A stretch of DNA of 64,000 nucleotides from Paenibacillus lignilyticus (GCF_017942085.1 NZ_JAGKSP010000001.1:992001-1056000); one strand, 5' to 3'. Positions 22,545-32,628 are shown, numbered from the stretch's first letter. Program-made: numbers and translations. The notes: generated by a model not told the origin, from the letters alone.

Positions 22545-25484
22545 TTACCCCTTCAGCCGATGCTTGCGGAGCGAGAACAGCTCGCGCAGCTCGTCAGTCG
22601 ACATCTCGGTAATCCAGTTCTCCGATTGGCTCACGACTTGGTCGTTAAGCATCTGCTTCCGCGTAATCATGTCGTCGATCCGCTCTTCCAGCGTGCCCAG
22701 TGTCACGTATTTGTGCACCTGCACATTTCGCTTCTGACCGATTCGGAACGCGCGGTCTGTCGCTTGATTCTCGACTGCGGGATTCCACCATCTGTCGAAA
22801 TGAATAACATGGTTGGCCGCCGTCAAGTTAAGTCCCGTGCCGCCTGCTTTCAGCGACAGAACGAACGCGCAGCCGGGCTCCGCTTCGTTCTGGAAGCGCT
22901 CGATCATCTGATCCCGCTCCGCCTTCGGCACTGCCCCGTACAGATACGGCGTCGGAATGCCCAGCCGCTCTTCAATGAGCCGCTTAAGCGTAGCGCCCAT
23001 CTCCACATACTGCGTGAAAATCAAACAGCGCTCGCCTTCCGCCGCAATCTCCTCCACCATCTCAAGCACGCGAAGCACCTTGTTGGAGCGCTCGATATCC
23101 CAGGCCGAAGGGAACAGCGCCCGATCTTCCTTCAATAACAAGCTTGGATGATCGCATACCTGCTTCAAGCGAGTCAGCGCGGAGAGGATGATCCCCCGCC
23201 GCTGCAGAGCGCCGACCGCCTCCAGCTGATTCATCAGTTCAGACACAATATTCTCGTACAGCGCGCCTTGCTCCACCGTCAGCGACAAATACGTGCGCAT
23301 CTCGTTCTTCTCCGGCAGCGAGAGCGCGATGGCAGGATCTTTCTTAAGCCGGCGCAGCATGAAGGGTTTCACCCACCGCTGCAGCTCTGCAATAAGCGCT
23401 TCATCGCGTTCCTTCTCAATCGGAAGCACGACCGCTTTACGGAATTCTGTCAACGTCCCCAGATAGCCCGGATTCGTAAAATCATACAGCGACCAAAGCT
23501 CCGTCAACCGATTCTCCATCGGCGTACCCGTCAATGCGACCCGGTGATGCGCGGAGAATCCCCGTATCGCGGAGGATTGCTTCGTATAATAGTTCTTAAT
23601 ATTCTGCGCTTCGTCCAAACAAAGGACATCCCACGAAACAGCACCCAGCTCTTCTTCATCGATTGGAGCCAGTGTATATGAGGTGATGACAAGGTCCACC
23701 TCTGCCGCTTCCGCCGCGAAGTCCTCCCCGCGCAGACGTTTCGGTCCATAATGCACCATCACGCGCAGCTCCGGCGCGAATCGCTCCAGCTCCTTCTCCC
23801 AGTTGCCGATAACCGACGTCGGGCAGATGAGCAGCGATGGCCCGAGGCTCCCTTGCTCCAGCACATGCTGCAAATACGCGGTAAACTGAATCGTTTTGCC
23901 AAGACCCATATCATCGGCTAAACAGCCGCCAAGTCCGAACTTACGCAGAAACGCGAGCCATGATACCCCTTGCAGCTGATAATGGCGAAGCTCGCCTTGA
24001 AAAGCATCCGGCGTATCAACAAGCGGTAAGTCTGCCGATTCATTAAGCTGACCGATCCAAGCAGCCAAGTGCTCATTCAGCTCGATTTCGGCCGTCAGCG
24101 CTTCTTGAAGCTCATCCTCCGGTTCAAGCTCAGCCCCGCCGCGCAGATGCATCTCCATCACATCGCGCATCGTTAGGCCGCGCTTACCGCCATTCTTCTT
24201 CAGCCACTTGCGAAGCCGTTCCATATCGCCCGGGTCCAGATGCACCCATTCGCCGCCGACTTGCATCAGCCTGCGGTTCTCGGAAGCCAATTTCATAAAT
24301 TCCGCTTCCGTCATATCGACGTTGCCAACGGCAAGCTTCCAGTCAAAATCCACGATTTGCTGAAGGCCGAACATCGATTGCTCGGCTGAGCCGACCGACG
24401 ATTTCACTTTGGCTTTCAGCTTCATCCGGCGGTTACGCGCCGCTTCCCACCAGGATGGCAGCAGCACGGAACAACCTGCGGCTAGCAGCTTCACGCTCTC
24501 CTGCTCCAGAAATGCGTATGCCTGCGCATCGTTCAGCTCAATCCGGATGTGTCCAGCATCAGCATCAGCATCGCCGCCATCCGTCCCACCTTCCGATCGC
24601 GTCCATTCCGGCAGCGCCGCAGCCCATTTCATTTCTTCCTTGCGCATACGCTCGGCAAAATGCTCCCGCCACGCTTCCGGTGCATCCGGCGGCAGCATAA
24701 ACCGCTCTTCGCCACGCGCCTTACCCGCTTCATTCAGCGCAAGCGTCATCCAGCAGCCGCCATCTTCGCGGTCACGAACTGCCGGACGCAGCCGCCAGCC
24801 ATGTCCGTCGCTTGGTTCAAGCAGCTGCAAAGCGGTACGGAACGGCGCATTATCTTGCTTCATGCCGATGGAGACAAGCCAATCGTCCTCATCGGCCGCT
24901 TTCATCATGAGCGCTCCTTCGCCGGCCTGCGATGCGGCATTTCGCCAAGCCGCGCCTACGTAATCATCGGAAGCGATCAGCTCTTCCACGATACCGGTCA
25001 ACCACCCTTGCAGCGCACCGATATCTCCCTGCTCCTCAAGCTGTGCCGCAAGCTGCTTCCATTCCACGCGCTTGCTCTCCTCATCGCGCGGCACATCGAG
25101 GCGCCAAGCTCTCGCCTCGGCCCGCCAGCGCGACCAATCCGGCGAGAACCAGCCGTAGAGCAGCGCTTCGCGCATCATCTCTGCCAGCTTGGCCAGGACG
25201 TGCAGCCTATCCGTCCATTCCACCTGCAGCAGCCTAACCGGCTTCGGGGAGGACAAATAATCCATCGCAATCGCCGGTGACAACGGCAGCTCCGTACGTT
25301 TGAGCCGCTCATCCGTACGTTCTTCGATCTCTGCACCGAACCAAGATGCCTCGTGCCAAGCGAAGAGAAGGCGGCGCAGACGAAGCGTTATACCAGCGAC
25401 ATGCCCGGCTGCAAGCACCAGGCCCTCGCCCTCTTTCCAAAATCCGTCAACGACGACCGTTTCAGTACCTGTGTACCCTCTCAT
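22545..25484 (-). CDS. SNF2/Rad54-family DNA translocase (helicase-like), YwqA type
   Basis: 979 residues. An N-terminal region of about 480 residues, typical of the bacterial SNF2 group, precedes the two RecA-like domains. Motif I is ADDMGLGKTIQ (about 520-530), motif II is CLDEAQN (about 622), motif III is VALTGTPMENRL, motif V is LKAGGTGLNLTAANHV (about 880) and motif VI is ATDRAFRIGQ. SNF2 proteins use ATP to translocate on duplex DNA and remodel bound proteins. Bacterial members are linked to recycling RNA polymerase or to recombination. The start overlaps the stop of the SWIM-finger gene by ATGA. The same SWIM/SNF2 pairing is conserved in Bacillus (ywqB/ywqA). Confidence 0.93.
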   Translation of the reverse strand: MRGYTGTETVVVDGFWKEGEGLVLAAGHVAGITLRLRRLLFAWHEASWFGAEIEERTDERLKRTELPLSPAIAMDYLSSPKPVRLLQVEWTDRLHVLAKLAEMMREALLYGWFSPDWSRWRAEARAWRLDVPRDEESKRVEWKQLAAQLEEQGDIGALQGWLTGIVEELIASDDYVGAAWRNAASQAGEGALMMKAADEDDWLVSIGMKQDNAPFRTALQLLEPSDGHGWRLRPAVRDREDGGCWMTLALNEAGKARGEERFMLPPDAPEAWREHFAERMRKEEMKWAAALPEWTRSEGGTDGGDADADAGHIRIELNDAQAYAFLEQESVKLLAAGCSVLLPSWWEAARNRRMKLKAKVKSSVGSAEQSMFGLQQIVDFDWKLAVGNVDMTEAEFMKLASENRRLMQVGGEWVHLDPGDMERLRKWLKKNGGKRGLTMRDVMEMHLRGGAELEPEDELQEALTAEIELNEHLAAWIGQLNESADLPLVDTPDAFQGELRHYQLQGVSWLAFLRKFGLGGCLADDMGLGKTIQFTAYLQHVLEQGSLGPSLLICPTSVIGNWEKELERFAPELRVMVHYGPKRLRGEDFAAEAAEVDLVITSYTLAPIDEEELGAVSWDVLCLDEAQNIKNYYTKQSSAIRGFSAHHRVALTGTPMENRLTELWSLYDFTNPGYLGTLTEFRKAVVLPIEKERDEALIAELQRWVKPFMLRRLKKDPAIALSLPEKNEMRTYLSLTVEQGALYENIVSELMNQLEAVGALQRRGIILSALTRLKQVCDHPSLLLKEDRALFPSAWDIERSNKVLRVLEMVEEIAAEGERCLIFTQYVEMGATLKRLIEERLGIPTPYLYGAVPKAERDQMIERFQNEAEPGCAFVLSLKAGGTGLNLTAANHVIHFDRWWNPAVENQATDRAFRIGQKRNVQVHKYVTLGTLEERIDDMITRKQMLNDQVVSQSENWITEMSTDELRELFSLRKHRLKG

Positions 25485-27082
25485 GTGATGATTTTACCCC
25501 TCCAAAGCTCTTCCTGCAGCGCGCGCAGGCGCCAATGCTTTCGTACGATACCATCCACATAACGGATCCATTTATCGCCGTGCTCTTCCGCTTTATACAG
25601 CTTCTCCAGCTTCTTCATCAGCTTAACGGCTTGCTTATAGCCCTGCCGATTGCGCGAACGAATCGCGCCGTCAATGGCTTGGTGATACAACGGGTACAGC
25701 ACGCGCGGTGAGGCTTTGCTGATCTCCCGCACCAATTGAATATCCATCTCGTCAGGCTCGATGCCGAATAGAAGCTGCAAATCCGCCCATTTCTCGTAAT
25801 GCTTGCGATCCAGCCAATGCTCGGTCAAAGCCGAATACGAATACGGCAGGAACGACACCAAATACTGCTGCCAGCTCGGATTATCCGGCTGCTGAAGATC
25901 CGCTAAACGGCACATGGACAAGAACGGTCCAAACGCCTTGGACTTGCGCTCAATCGATAAGCCGCCATACAAATACCGGATCCACTTCTCCAGCTTCGCC
26001 CAATTCCGCTCCTCCAGCCGCTGCAGCGCACAATCGCAAGCAAGCAGCGCCGTCCGATTAAATTGCGTTCTCGCAAGCAGCTCCATTGCATAATCGTCGT
26101 TTTCTTCCGCATAAGCCAGATACGCGAGAGCCATCGGTGCGAAGAAGCTCGCATGTCCCGCGCCTTTCTCCTCTGCCAGCTTATGCTCCAGCCATTCTTT
26201 CTCCTTGCCGGTCCAAGCGGAATCATGGACAAGCTGCCCCCAGATCGAGAAATAAAGGGCCTCCCATCTGTGAAGCTGCTGATCCCGATCCATTTCCCGT
26301 TCGTGAAACCGTTCAAGCAATTGCTCGACCCCGACACGTTCAAGGTCTGTCATGGTATCCGGCTTTAGCTCCCCTGCGAGCTCATGGTAATGATTAATCC
26401 AAGGCTCCGTCATCCGCGCGAAAGCCATCTCATAATAGTAGCGGCTGTAGCTGTCGGTATGAGAATAAGCCCGTTCGGATTGCTCTACGACAAAAATAAT
26501 GCCGTGCATCCAATGGAGCCTTCTCAGCCCTTCGTCCCAATTCTTCGATACCGCCTTAATCGCCTGCAACACAGGCTGCAGCGGGTGCAGAGAATGTCTG
26601 CATTGCCGCCATACTTCGCCGTGCTTGGCTTCCATATCTTGCTGCCATAAACGCGGATCTCCTTCGAGACCGGTCTTGGCCGCAGCAACGACCGCCGCCG
26701 CCGTGGCCGTCCCACCGGATGCCTGACCTTCCGAAAACATCGGATCGCGGCCGTATAACAAGCGGTTGTGCACCTCATCCGCACTTCTTCCCGCATATTC
26801 ATAATAAGCATAGAAAACAGCAGCCATATGCTTGCAATACCCTTTTACCGGACATGTACATGTGCTAAAGCCAAACTCATCGCAGTCGAGCGTAACGGCA
26901 AAAATTGCAGCATCCCTGACGGTTCCATATACAGAGGTACCTTCCATCACTTGAACGGAAAGCACCTTCTCCCGGCGGTAATAATCAAAGCCAAGCTGCA
27001 TCACCTCAAGGGGGATGCTGCTTGCGACAGCTGTTTCCAAAGCCTGCAGCCGCTGTTCATCCAGTTGAAAAAACGTGCTCAC
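25481..27082 (-). CDS. SWIM zinc-finger protein, partner of the SNF2 translocase
   Basis: 533 residues. The SWIM finger CxCxnCxH is seen as STCTCPVKGYCKHM (C75, C77, C83, H85). The remainder is helical and rich in Trp. SWIM domains bind DNA or proteins, and in Firmicutes this protein is encoded next to the SNF2 gene, so the two probably act together. The GTG at 27082 is chosen because a GGGG-containing site precedes it. An extended -10 box at 27118-27126 would start the transcript near 27111, which rules out the more upstream TTG at 27115. Confidence 0.85.
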   Translation of the reverse strand: MSTFFQLDEQRLQALETAVASSIPLEVMQLGFDYYRREKVLSVQVMEGTSVYGTVRDAAIFAVTLDCDEFGFSTCTCPVKGYCKHMAAVFYAYYEYAGRSADEVHNRLLYGRDPMFSEGQASGGTATAAAVVAAAKTGLEGDPRLWQQDMEAKHGEVWRQCRHSLHPLQPVLQAIKAVSKNWDEGLRRLHWMHGIIFVVEQSERAYSHTDSYSRYYYEMAFARMTEPWINHYHELAGELKPDTMTDLERVGVEQLLERFHEREMDRDQQLHRWEALYFSIWGQLVHDSAWTGKEKEWLEHKLAEEKGAGHASFFAPMALAYLAYAEENDDYAMELLARTQFNRTALLACDCALQRLEERNWAKLEKWIRYLYGGLSIERKSKAFGPFLSMCRLADLQQPDNPSWQQYLVSFLPYSYSALTEHWLDRKHYEKWADLQLLFGIEPDEMDIQLVREISKASPRVLYPLYHQAIDGAIRSRNRQGYKQAVKLMKKLEKLYKAEEHGDKWIRYVDGIVRKHWRLRALQEELWRGKIIT

Positions 27083-27117
27083 GATGCGTCCCCCGTTCCT
27101 CAATAACCATTCCAACC

Positions 27118-27126
27118 ATTATACCA
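27118..27126 (-). promoter_or_regulatory. Extended -10 promoter of the SWIM/SNF2 operon
   Basis: TGGTATAAT on the minus strand is an extended -10 element (TGn followed by a perfect TATAAT). No good -35 is seen, as is common with extended -10 promoters. It fixes the transcription start close to 27111. Confidence 0.55.
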
Positions 27127-27171
27127 CATTCGCAAACGATTTCGCTTTGAACCGGGACAGACCGGAAGAGA

Positions 27172-27223
27172 TAATAATAAAAGCCCCTTGTCCGGACCGG
27201 CAAGTCCGAGCAAGAGGCTTTGT
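27172..27223 (-). terminator. Terminator of the sensor kinase gene
   Basis: On the minus strand AAAGCCTCTTG pairs with ACAAGGGGCTTTT and TCGGAC with GTCCGG around TTGCC, followed by TTTTATTATTATC. It lies just after the kinase stop. Confidence 0.8.
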
Positions 27224-27245
27224 ATCATGTTCAAAAGCATCGATC

Positions 27246-28994
27246 TTAATAAGGCACTTTCACGATAAAAGTCACCGTATTCGGTTCATTAATGGCTAGA
27301 TTGATGCCACCTTTGTACTTCTCCACGATGGACTTCACGATGTGTAAGCCAAGTCCGGAATGGCTGCCCTTCTTGGACGTGTAACCCGCTTGGAATAACG
27401 GTTTATTCTCAAGCTCGGCTGCTCGCAGACAGGTATTGCTTACGGCAAACTCATAATATCCGGTCTTCTGACAAGCCGCGATGTGGACCGAACGTTGATC
27501 CTCCGCATAATTGAGCACCTCATCAAACGCATTATCGATAAGATTGCCAAGCAGCCTTGTCATATCCAGTGACTTCATCCCAAGCTCCAGCTTATTGATG
27601 TCTTTGAAATCCGCCTTGAATGCCACCTTGAGCACCTCAGCCTGCAAGCCTTTCGCTCGAATCAGCGCAGCGATCGCCGGATTGCCGATATCGATAATAT
27701 CGTTTAATTCCCGAATCTCGCCGGTCAATTCTGCCGTGTAAGACTTCAATTCGTCCGTCTTGCCAAGCTTTGCAAGCGCATGAATGGTCTGTACATGGTT
27801 GGCGAAATCATGCCGCTGGGAGCGAATCGACTGGAACAGTCCGTTAATTTCATCCAAATACGTTTCTTGCGCTTTGCGAACCAATTTGTCCTGCGACTTC
27901 CGATAAGCAGTGACGAACAGGTAAACCAAGATCAAGCTAATTGCCGTTACAACGCCGATAATAATCGCAATATTCACAAATTGCTTGTCCAATGTACGCT
28001 GAATGGTCGCGTAATCCGATACAAGCGAGATGACATAACGGTTTAGCGGTTCGCCATTCTCATCCAGCATGCTGGCTACTTTATTCGTGATATCGACCGG
28101 TATAAACAGCTTGATCACATGCTTACCGTTGATGACATCATTCTGATAGACCTTGATGTTCTTCTCATTCGCCAGCTTGACGTTTGCCAAATCATCAGGA
28201 TCCTCATACTTATAAGTTCCATTAATGATCGGATTTTGCGTCATATGCTGAAGAACCTCGCCATTATCGGTAATGGTCGTTCTCTCACCGTCGCCGAAGG
28301 TTTCCGGATTAATGATCGTAATTTCGCTTAGCGATTTATTCTCTTTGAGCGTTTGCGAGATCAGTTTATCGACACCGGTTGCATCATCATAAGCATGCTG
28401 CCTGCTGTCATAGCTGATATAAGGATCGATCATATAGTTGGTTGTTCCGTCGTAATAGTAACCCCATTTTTGAATGGAGCTCGTATCCGTCGTGGCAAAC
28501 TCAAACGGCCCCGTCCAGAAATTCGTCAAGTGCTGGCCCCAGTCAATCGTAACCTTGTGTTCGTCGAACAGTTGGTTAAACGCCTGATACCAAGGTTTCC
28601 ATGTATTCGTCTTGTAGCCGAGTTGTTTCGGGCTGGACGATTTATACAAGATGATATTGTCTTTGGTTCGTTTGAGCAGCGTAATGCCAACCATATCAAG
28701 CTTCTTGGAAAGCTCTGCCAACTGCGAGTTGGATACTTTCTCGACATCCGGACTAAGAGCGAATTGAGTCGCAATCGAGACAGCACGAAGCTCGCGTCCG
28801 ATTTGCTCTTGATATTTCTCTGCGCCGCCCCGGGATAGCTCAATGGAGATTTCAATCTGTTTTGCAACCGATTCCATTTCATGCTCGAGGCTGTCTTCCA
28901 GTGAATCCTTGGTTGTAAAATAGTAAATTGTATTATTGACACCAAGTAATAGTGCGATCAACAAGATGGCAAGAAGCCACGCATTACGCCGCAT
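27246..28994 (-). CDS. Orphan sensor histidine kinase of the Spo0B/CitA-like group
   Basis: 582 residues. A membrane helix at about 5-24, a long extracellular Cache-like sensor, a second helix at about 305-325 and a Spo0B-type dimerisation segment with SQRHDFANHVQ (His near 395) are seen. The N-box is LLGNLIDNAFDEV and the G-box is GLGLHIVKSIVEKY. The RHDFxNH form belongs to CitA/DcuS/NatK-type kinases that sense small molecules. No response regulator is encoded next to it. The ATG at 28994 with GGAGAG 9 bp upstream is preferred to a TTG at 29033 that has no ribosome site. Confidence 0.85.
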   Translation of the reverse strand: MRRNAWLLAILLIALLLGVNNTIYYFTTKDSLEDSLEHEMESVAKQIEISIELSRGGAEKYQEQIGRELRAVSIATQFALSPDVEKVSNSQLAELSKKLDMVGITLLKRTKDNIILYKSSSPKQLGYKTNTWKPWYQAFNQLFDEHKVTIDWGQHLTNFWTGPFEFATTDTSSIQKWGYYYDGTTNYMIDPYISYDSRQHAYDDATGVDKLISQTLKENKSLSEITIINPETFGDGERTTITDNGEVLQHMTQNPIINGTYKYEDPDDLANVKLANEKNIKVYQNDVINGKHVIKLFIPVDITNKVASMLDENGEPLNRYVISLVSDYATIQRTLDKQFVNIAIIIGVVTAISLILVYLFVTAYRKSQDKLVRKAQETYLDEINGLFQSIRSQRHDFANHVQTIHALAKLGKTDELKSYTAELTGEIRELNDIIDIGNPAIAALIRAKGLQAEVLKVAFKADFKDINKLELGMKSLDMTRLLGNLIDNAFDEVLNYAEDQRSVHIAACQKTGYYEFAVSNTCLRAAELENKPLFQAGYTSKKGSHSGLGLHIVKSIVEKYKGGINLAINEPNTVTFIVKVPY

Positions 28995-29114
28995 TTCGAC
29001 AGACTCTCCGATCAATTTCGATATTTCTCTCAATTATGTACGATTTCATAGAGAGTGACAATGAAAGAATTGAACATTAATGGGTGTAACGTGCTAATTT
29101 TGGGGGTTTTTGAC

Positions 29115-29161
29115 GAAAAAAAGCGACTCAGCACCTATTAACCAATGCTGAAACCGCTTCT
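29115..29161 (-). terminator. Terminator of the TPR gene
   Basis: On the minus strand GAAGCGGTTTCAGCA pairs with TGCTGAGTCGCTTTT across an AT-rich loop, followed by seven T. It sits directly after the TPR gene stop. Confidence 0.75.
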
Positions 29162-29164
29162 TTT

Positions 29165-29839
29165 CTAGGATGAAAGTCTTTTAAAAAAGGCCAGAAGCGC
29201 CCATTTGCGCTCTTGGCGTTTCTTATATCGGGGCAAAGCTCGGTACAGTGTCCCGCATTCCACCAGCGTTTGCTTCGCATCCTCCGCTCTACCCAGCTGG
29301 GAATAGAGCAGAGCCAGCTTATAGTAGGCTTCGATGGAAGAAGAATGAATGGCGCGGAAGGATTGCAAATGCCCGATTGCCTTCTCCGGATTTGTTTTGG
29401 CATAAATTCCGGCTAACCGCAAATACGGAGTTCCGTATTTGACTCTCGGATTGATCGAAAGTGCATTCCCGATTGCGGCTTCCGCCGCATCCGTTTCACC
29501 GAGATGACTTAGACAGGCGCCCAGATCATCCCAGAATTCCGCGGAATGCTCCAGTGCATCCTGCAGCGGCATGAGCCATTCCTTCGCTTCTTTATATCGC
29601 TTGCGTTCTATTAGCAGTCGCGCGAGCTCGTGTTTGGCCGGTATATCGTTTGGATTCATGAGGATTTGCTGACGCAGTCGTCTGATGGTACCGAATCTGC
29701 GCAGCGGCTTCACGAAACTCGGCGTGAGTCCGATAAATCTGCGATCCAGTACATAAAGCAGGGCCAGAAGGACAAGAACAGCAAGAAACGGACTGCCCGT
29801 CAGCCACCATAATAAGCCGAAAAGTAGGATTTTAACCAT
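29165..29839 (-). CDS. Membrane-anchored TPR protein
   Basis: 224 residues. A hydrophobic N-terminus (about 1-30, with two short segments or one long one) is followed by a cytoplasmic-type helical region with tetratricopeptide repeats from about 62 to 200 (pattern LARLLIERKRYKEAKEWLMP, WDDLGACLSHLGETDAAEAAI, YYKLALLYSQLGRAEDAK). TPR units mediate protein-protein contacts. No partner is evident from the neighbours. AGGAGG lies 6 bp before the ATG. It is divergent from the glutaminase gene. Confidence 0.8.
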   Translation of the reverse strand: MVKILLFGLLWWLTGSPFLAVLVLLALLYVLDRRFIGLTPSFVKPLRRFGTIRRLRQQILMNPNDIPAKHELARLLIERKRYKEAKEWLMPLQDALEHSAEFWDDLGACLSHLGETDAAEAAIGNALSINPRVKYGTPYLRLAGIYAKTNPEKAIGHLQSFRAIHSSSIEAYYKLALLYSQLGRAEDAKQTLVECGTLYRALPRYKKRQERKWALLAFFKRLSS

Positions 29840-29929
29840 AATGCCTCCTGCTACCTATAATAAGGATGATTGCTGTCATCATTGTACACGATTGGCGTGG
29901 CTCTCAGATAGTGGGAATTCTTTTTCCTC

Positions 29930-29959
29930 TTGCAGAGCAACTCCGGAGAGCCGTACACT
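29930..29959 (+). promoter_or_regulatory. Candidate sigma-A promoter of the glutaminase gene
   Basis: TTGCAG (29930-29935), an 18-bp spacer and TACACT (29954-29959), about 40 bp before the glsA start. The match is moderate. Confidence 0.35.
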
Positions 29960-29997
29960 ATGAAGTAGAAAAGGACAGCAAATAGGATGAGGCGACT

Positions 29998-30936
29998 ATG
30001 ATGATGGAGCAATTGCGAGAAACGCTGCCGTTATGGGTACAGGCAAGCCGGCTGCATGCAAGTGAAGGACAAGTGGCCTCCTATATTCCGGAGCTCGCCA
30101 AGGCACCTGCGGATGCGCTCGGAGTTACGATTATGGGTGCCGGCGGGGAGACCTTTAGCGCCGGAGAGACTGATTTTCCTTTTACGATGCAGAGTATTTC
30201 GAAGGTGTTCACCCTTCTCCTGGCTCTTATGGATAACGGAGAGGACGGCGTGTTTGCCAAGGTTGGCATGGAGCCGACCGGCGACGACTTCAATTCGATG
30301 CTCAAGCTTGAGCTTGTGGAACCGGGCAAGCCGTTTAATCCGCTTATTAATGCCGGGGCAATCGCGATCAGTTCATTGATTCACGGAGATACCCCGGCAG
30401 CGAAGACAGAGCGCATCCTGTCCTTCTTTAATGAAGCGGCAGGCGGTGCGACATTGTCCGTTAACGAAGATGTCTTCCGTTCCGAATCCGCAACCGCACA
30501 TCGGAATCGCTCACTCGCTTATTTCCTCAAGGATAACGAAGTGCTTGGCGAAGAAATTGATGTCGAAGATGTGCTCCGCGTCTACTTCCGGCATTGCTCC
30601 GTCGAGGTCAGCTGCAATCAGCTCGCACGAATGGCGCTGCTGCTCGCATTCGACGGCTTCGACCCGCTGGTCGGCCGACAGCTCGTGCCGAAACGTTATG
30701 TTCAAATCGCCAAAACATTCATGATTATGTGCGGCATGTACAACGCATCCGGCGAATTCGCGATAAAAGTCGGCATTCCGGCGAAGAGCGGCGTTTCGGG
30801 CGGCATACTCGCCTTAGTTCCCGGCCGGTATGGCATCGGTGTCATCGGACCGGCTCTTGGCGCCAAAGGAAACAGCACGGCCGGTGTCCATTTGCTGGAA
30901 ACGATGTCGACGGCGCTCGATTGGCGAATTTTCTGA
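29998..30936 (+). CDS. glsA: Glutaminase
   Basis: 312 residues, the usual length of the serine-dependent glutaminase family (beta-lactamase fold). It hydrolyses L-glutamine to glutamate and ammonia in the cytoplasm. The catalytic SxxK is in MQSISKVF (S66, K69). Other family motifs seen are NPLINAGAI, CSVEVSCNQLARMALLLA and AKSGVSGGILALVPG. Three consecutive ATG codons stand at the start with ATGAGG upstream. It is monocistronic, ending in a strong bidirectional terminator. Regulation is not visible; no glutamate-responsive riboswitch is seen. Confidence 0.93.
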   Translation: MMMEQLRETLPLWVQASRLHASEGQVASYIPELAKAPADALGVTIMGAGGETFSAGETDFPFTMQSISKVFTLLLALMDNGEDGVFAKVGMEPTGDDFNSMLKLELVEPGKPFNPLINAGAIAISSLIHGDTPAAKTERILSFFNEAAGGATLSVNEDVFRSESATAHRNRSLAYFLKDNEVLGEEIDVEDVLRVYFRHCSVEVSCNQLARMALLLAFDGFDPLVGRQLVPKRYVQIAKTFMIMCGMYNASGEFAIKVGIPAKSGVSGGILALVPGRYGIGVIGPALGAKGNSTAGVHLLETMSTALDWRIF

Positions 30937-30948
30937 TCCGTTGGAATA

Positions 30949-30997
30949 AAAGAAGAGGCTGAACTTGGTGGGTTCCCACCGGTTCAGCCTCTTTCTA
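30949..30997. terminator. Bidirectional terminator between glsA and the MFS gene
   Basis: A long stem, AGAGGCTGAACTTGGTGGG with CCCACCGGTTCAGCCTCT, is flanked by A-run and T-run and lies between convergent genes. Confidence 0.88.
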
Positions 30998-31026
30998 ATT
31001 GTAGCAAATGTGATGAGTGATGCAAT

Positions 31027-32499
31027 TTAACCTACGTGCATCATCATTTCCGGTTGTTTGCCGCCTTCTTCACCGGCAATCGGTGCCGGTTTGCGAAGCA
31101 TCAAGCCCAGGATAGCGCCGAAGACTGCAATGAACGTCAAGATGAGGAACGTATCGCCGAAGGAGAGCGAATAAGCTTCAAGCTCGCTCTTCGCTGTCGG
31201 TCCGTAGAACACCATGCGTTTCGCAAGAATCGTTGCCAAGCCTGCCACTGCGAACGAGGTCATGACTTGCTGCGCTGCATTCGTCAGGGAAGTTACGCGG
31301 CTGACGAGATCACGCGGCGCGGATTGCATCAGATGCGTGTTAAGCGGCATCATCGACATCCCCATGCCTGCTCCGAGCAAGGCCAGCGGCCCCATAATCA
31401 TCATTTTGCCTGAAGACGCATCAACATGAGAGAGAATGTAAGCAGCGATCGTAACGATCAGCATGCCTACGAATACAAGCGGTCTCGCGCCAATCTTATC
31501 GTAGAGCATACCGCCGATTGGCATGAACAAACCCGCGGCGATGGCTTGCGGAAGCATAATGAGTCCTGTATCGAATGCGGTGTAATGCTGTGCTTGCTGC
31601 AAGAACAACGGAACTAGGAACATCGTGCCAAACAAGGCGATTTGGGAAATCCATTGCACGACAATCCCTTTCGTGAAGTCCATCGAACGGAAGACACGAA
31701 GCTCGAGAAGCGGATCTTTACGACGAAGTTCAACGATAACGAACAAGATAAGTGCTACTGCCCCAACGACAATGCCGATAATCGTCTTCGATGCCGTCCA
31801 GCTTGTTGCGCCTTCGCTAACACCGTACGAAAGACCGGCGAAAGCGATCGGCGCCAATAGGAAGCCAAGCTTATCCAGTGCAGCTACAGCTTGACGCTCG
31901 ATGCGCGGCAAGGAGCGAATACCCAGGTAGACGCCAAATGCACCGATTGGAATGTTAATCAGGAACAACCATTTCCAGCTGACATAGTCAACCAGGTACC
32001 CTGCAAGTACGGGTCCAAGCGCCGGAGCAAGAAGGATCGGAATCCCCATCATGCCCATTACTGCGCCAACCTTCTCCGGCGGGCTAAGGCGATAAATGAA
32101 CGCCATCGCGACCGGAAGCACCATACCTCCGCCGACACCTTGAACGATACGGAAAATAATCAAGGTTTCAACGGATGTTGCCAATGCGCAAAGCAGTGAT
32201 CCTACCGTAAACAGAAATACGGAAATAAGAAATACTTGCTTCGCTCCGAAACGGTCAGACAACCAACCCGCAAGCGGGATGACCGCTGCTTGTGCCAGTG
32301 CATACCCCGTAACTGTCCAGGATACAACCTGGTACGTCGTGTTAAACTCTTGAAGCAAACCCGGAAGCGCCACGTTAACGGCTGTTCCGTCCAGCACGAC
32401 CATGAAAATACCGATAATAATTGCTGCCAGCGGCCCTAATATTTTCCGAATGGAAAACGGCTCTTCGCTCTTTGCAGCAGATGTTGCTTGTGCAGACAT
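31027..32499 (-). CDS. MFS multidrug exporter, 14-helix DHA2 (EmrB/QacA) family
   Basis: 490 residues with 14 predicted membrane helices. The family motif LDGTAVNVALP in helix 1, motif A GWLSDRFGAKQ between helices 2 and 3, and motif C (GPVLAGYLV) in helix 5 mark a proton-driven antiporter. The likely role is export of toxic compounds. It is divergent from a TetR regulator gene, and operator-like palindromes lie between them. The substrate is unknown. Confidence 0.92.
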   Translation of the reverse strand: MSAQATSAAKSEEPFSIRKILGPLAAIIIGIFMVVLDGTAVNVALPGLLQEFNTTYQVVSWTVTGYALAQAAVIPLAGWLSDRFGAKQVFLISVFLFTVGSLLCALATSVETLIIFRIVQGVGGGMVLPVAMAFIYRLSPPEKVGAVMGMMGIPILLAPALGPVLAGYLVDYVSWKWLFLINIPIGAFGVYLGIRSLPRIERQAVAALDKLGFLLAPIAFAGLSYGVSEGATSWTASKTIIGIVVGAVALILFVIVELRRKDPLLELRVFRSMDFTKGIVVQWISQIALFGTMFLVPLFLQQAQHYTAFDTGLIMLPQAIAAGLFMPIGGMLYDKIGARPLVFVGMLIVTIAAYILSHVDASSGKMMIMGPLALLGAGMGMSMMPLNTHLMQSAPRDLVSRVTSLTNAAQQVMTSFAVAGLATILAKRMVFYGPTAKSELEAYSLSFGDTFLILTFIAVFGAILGLMLRKPAPIAGEEGGKQPEMMMHVG

Positions 32500-32628
32500 C
32501 GTACTCTCCAGCTCCCTTTACCCGCCCTATGCTCCTTCTGATCCTTGCACTTGCATTGACCCTTCCTAGGGAGAGGAGTACAATAAAGGCATCGAACCTG
32601 CATCGGAACATCTCGGTTTTTTATAAAT

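Noticed and set aside
24549..25280. A 243-codon plus-strand frame opposite the SNF2 gene
   Set aside because: Antisense shadow in a GC-rich region; no ribosome site and no recognisable motif.
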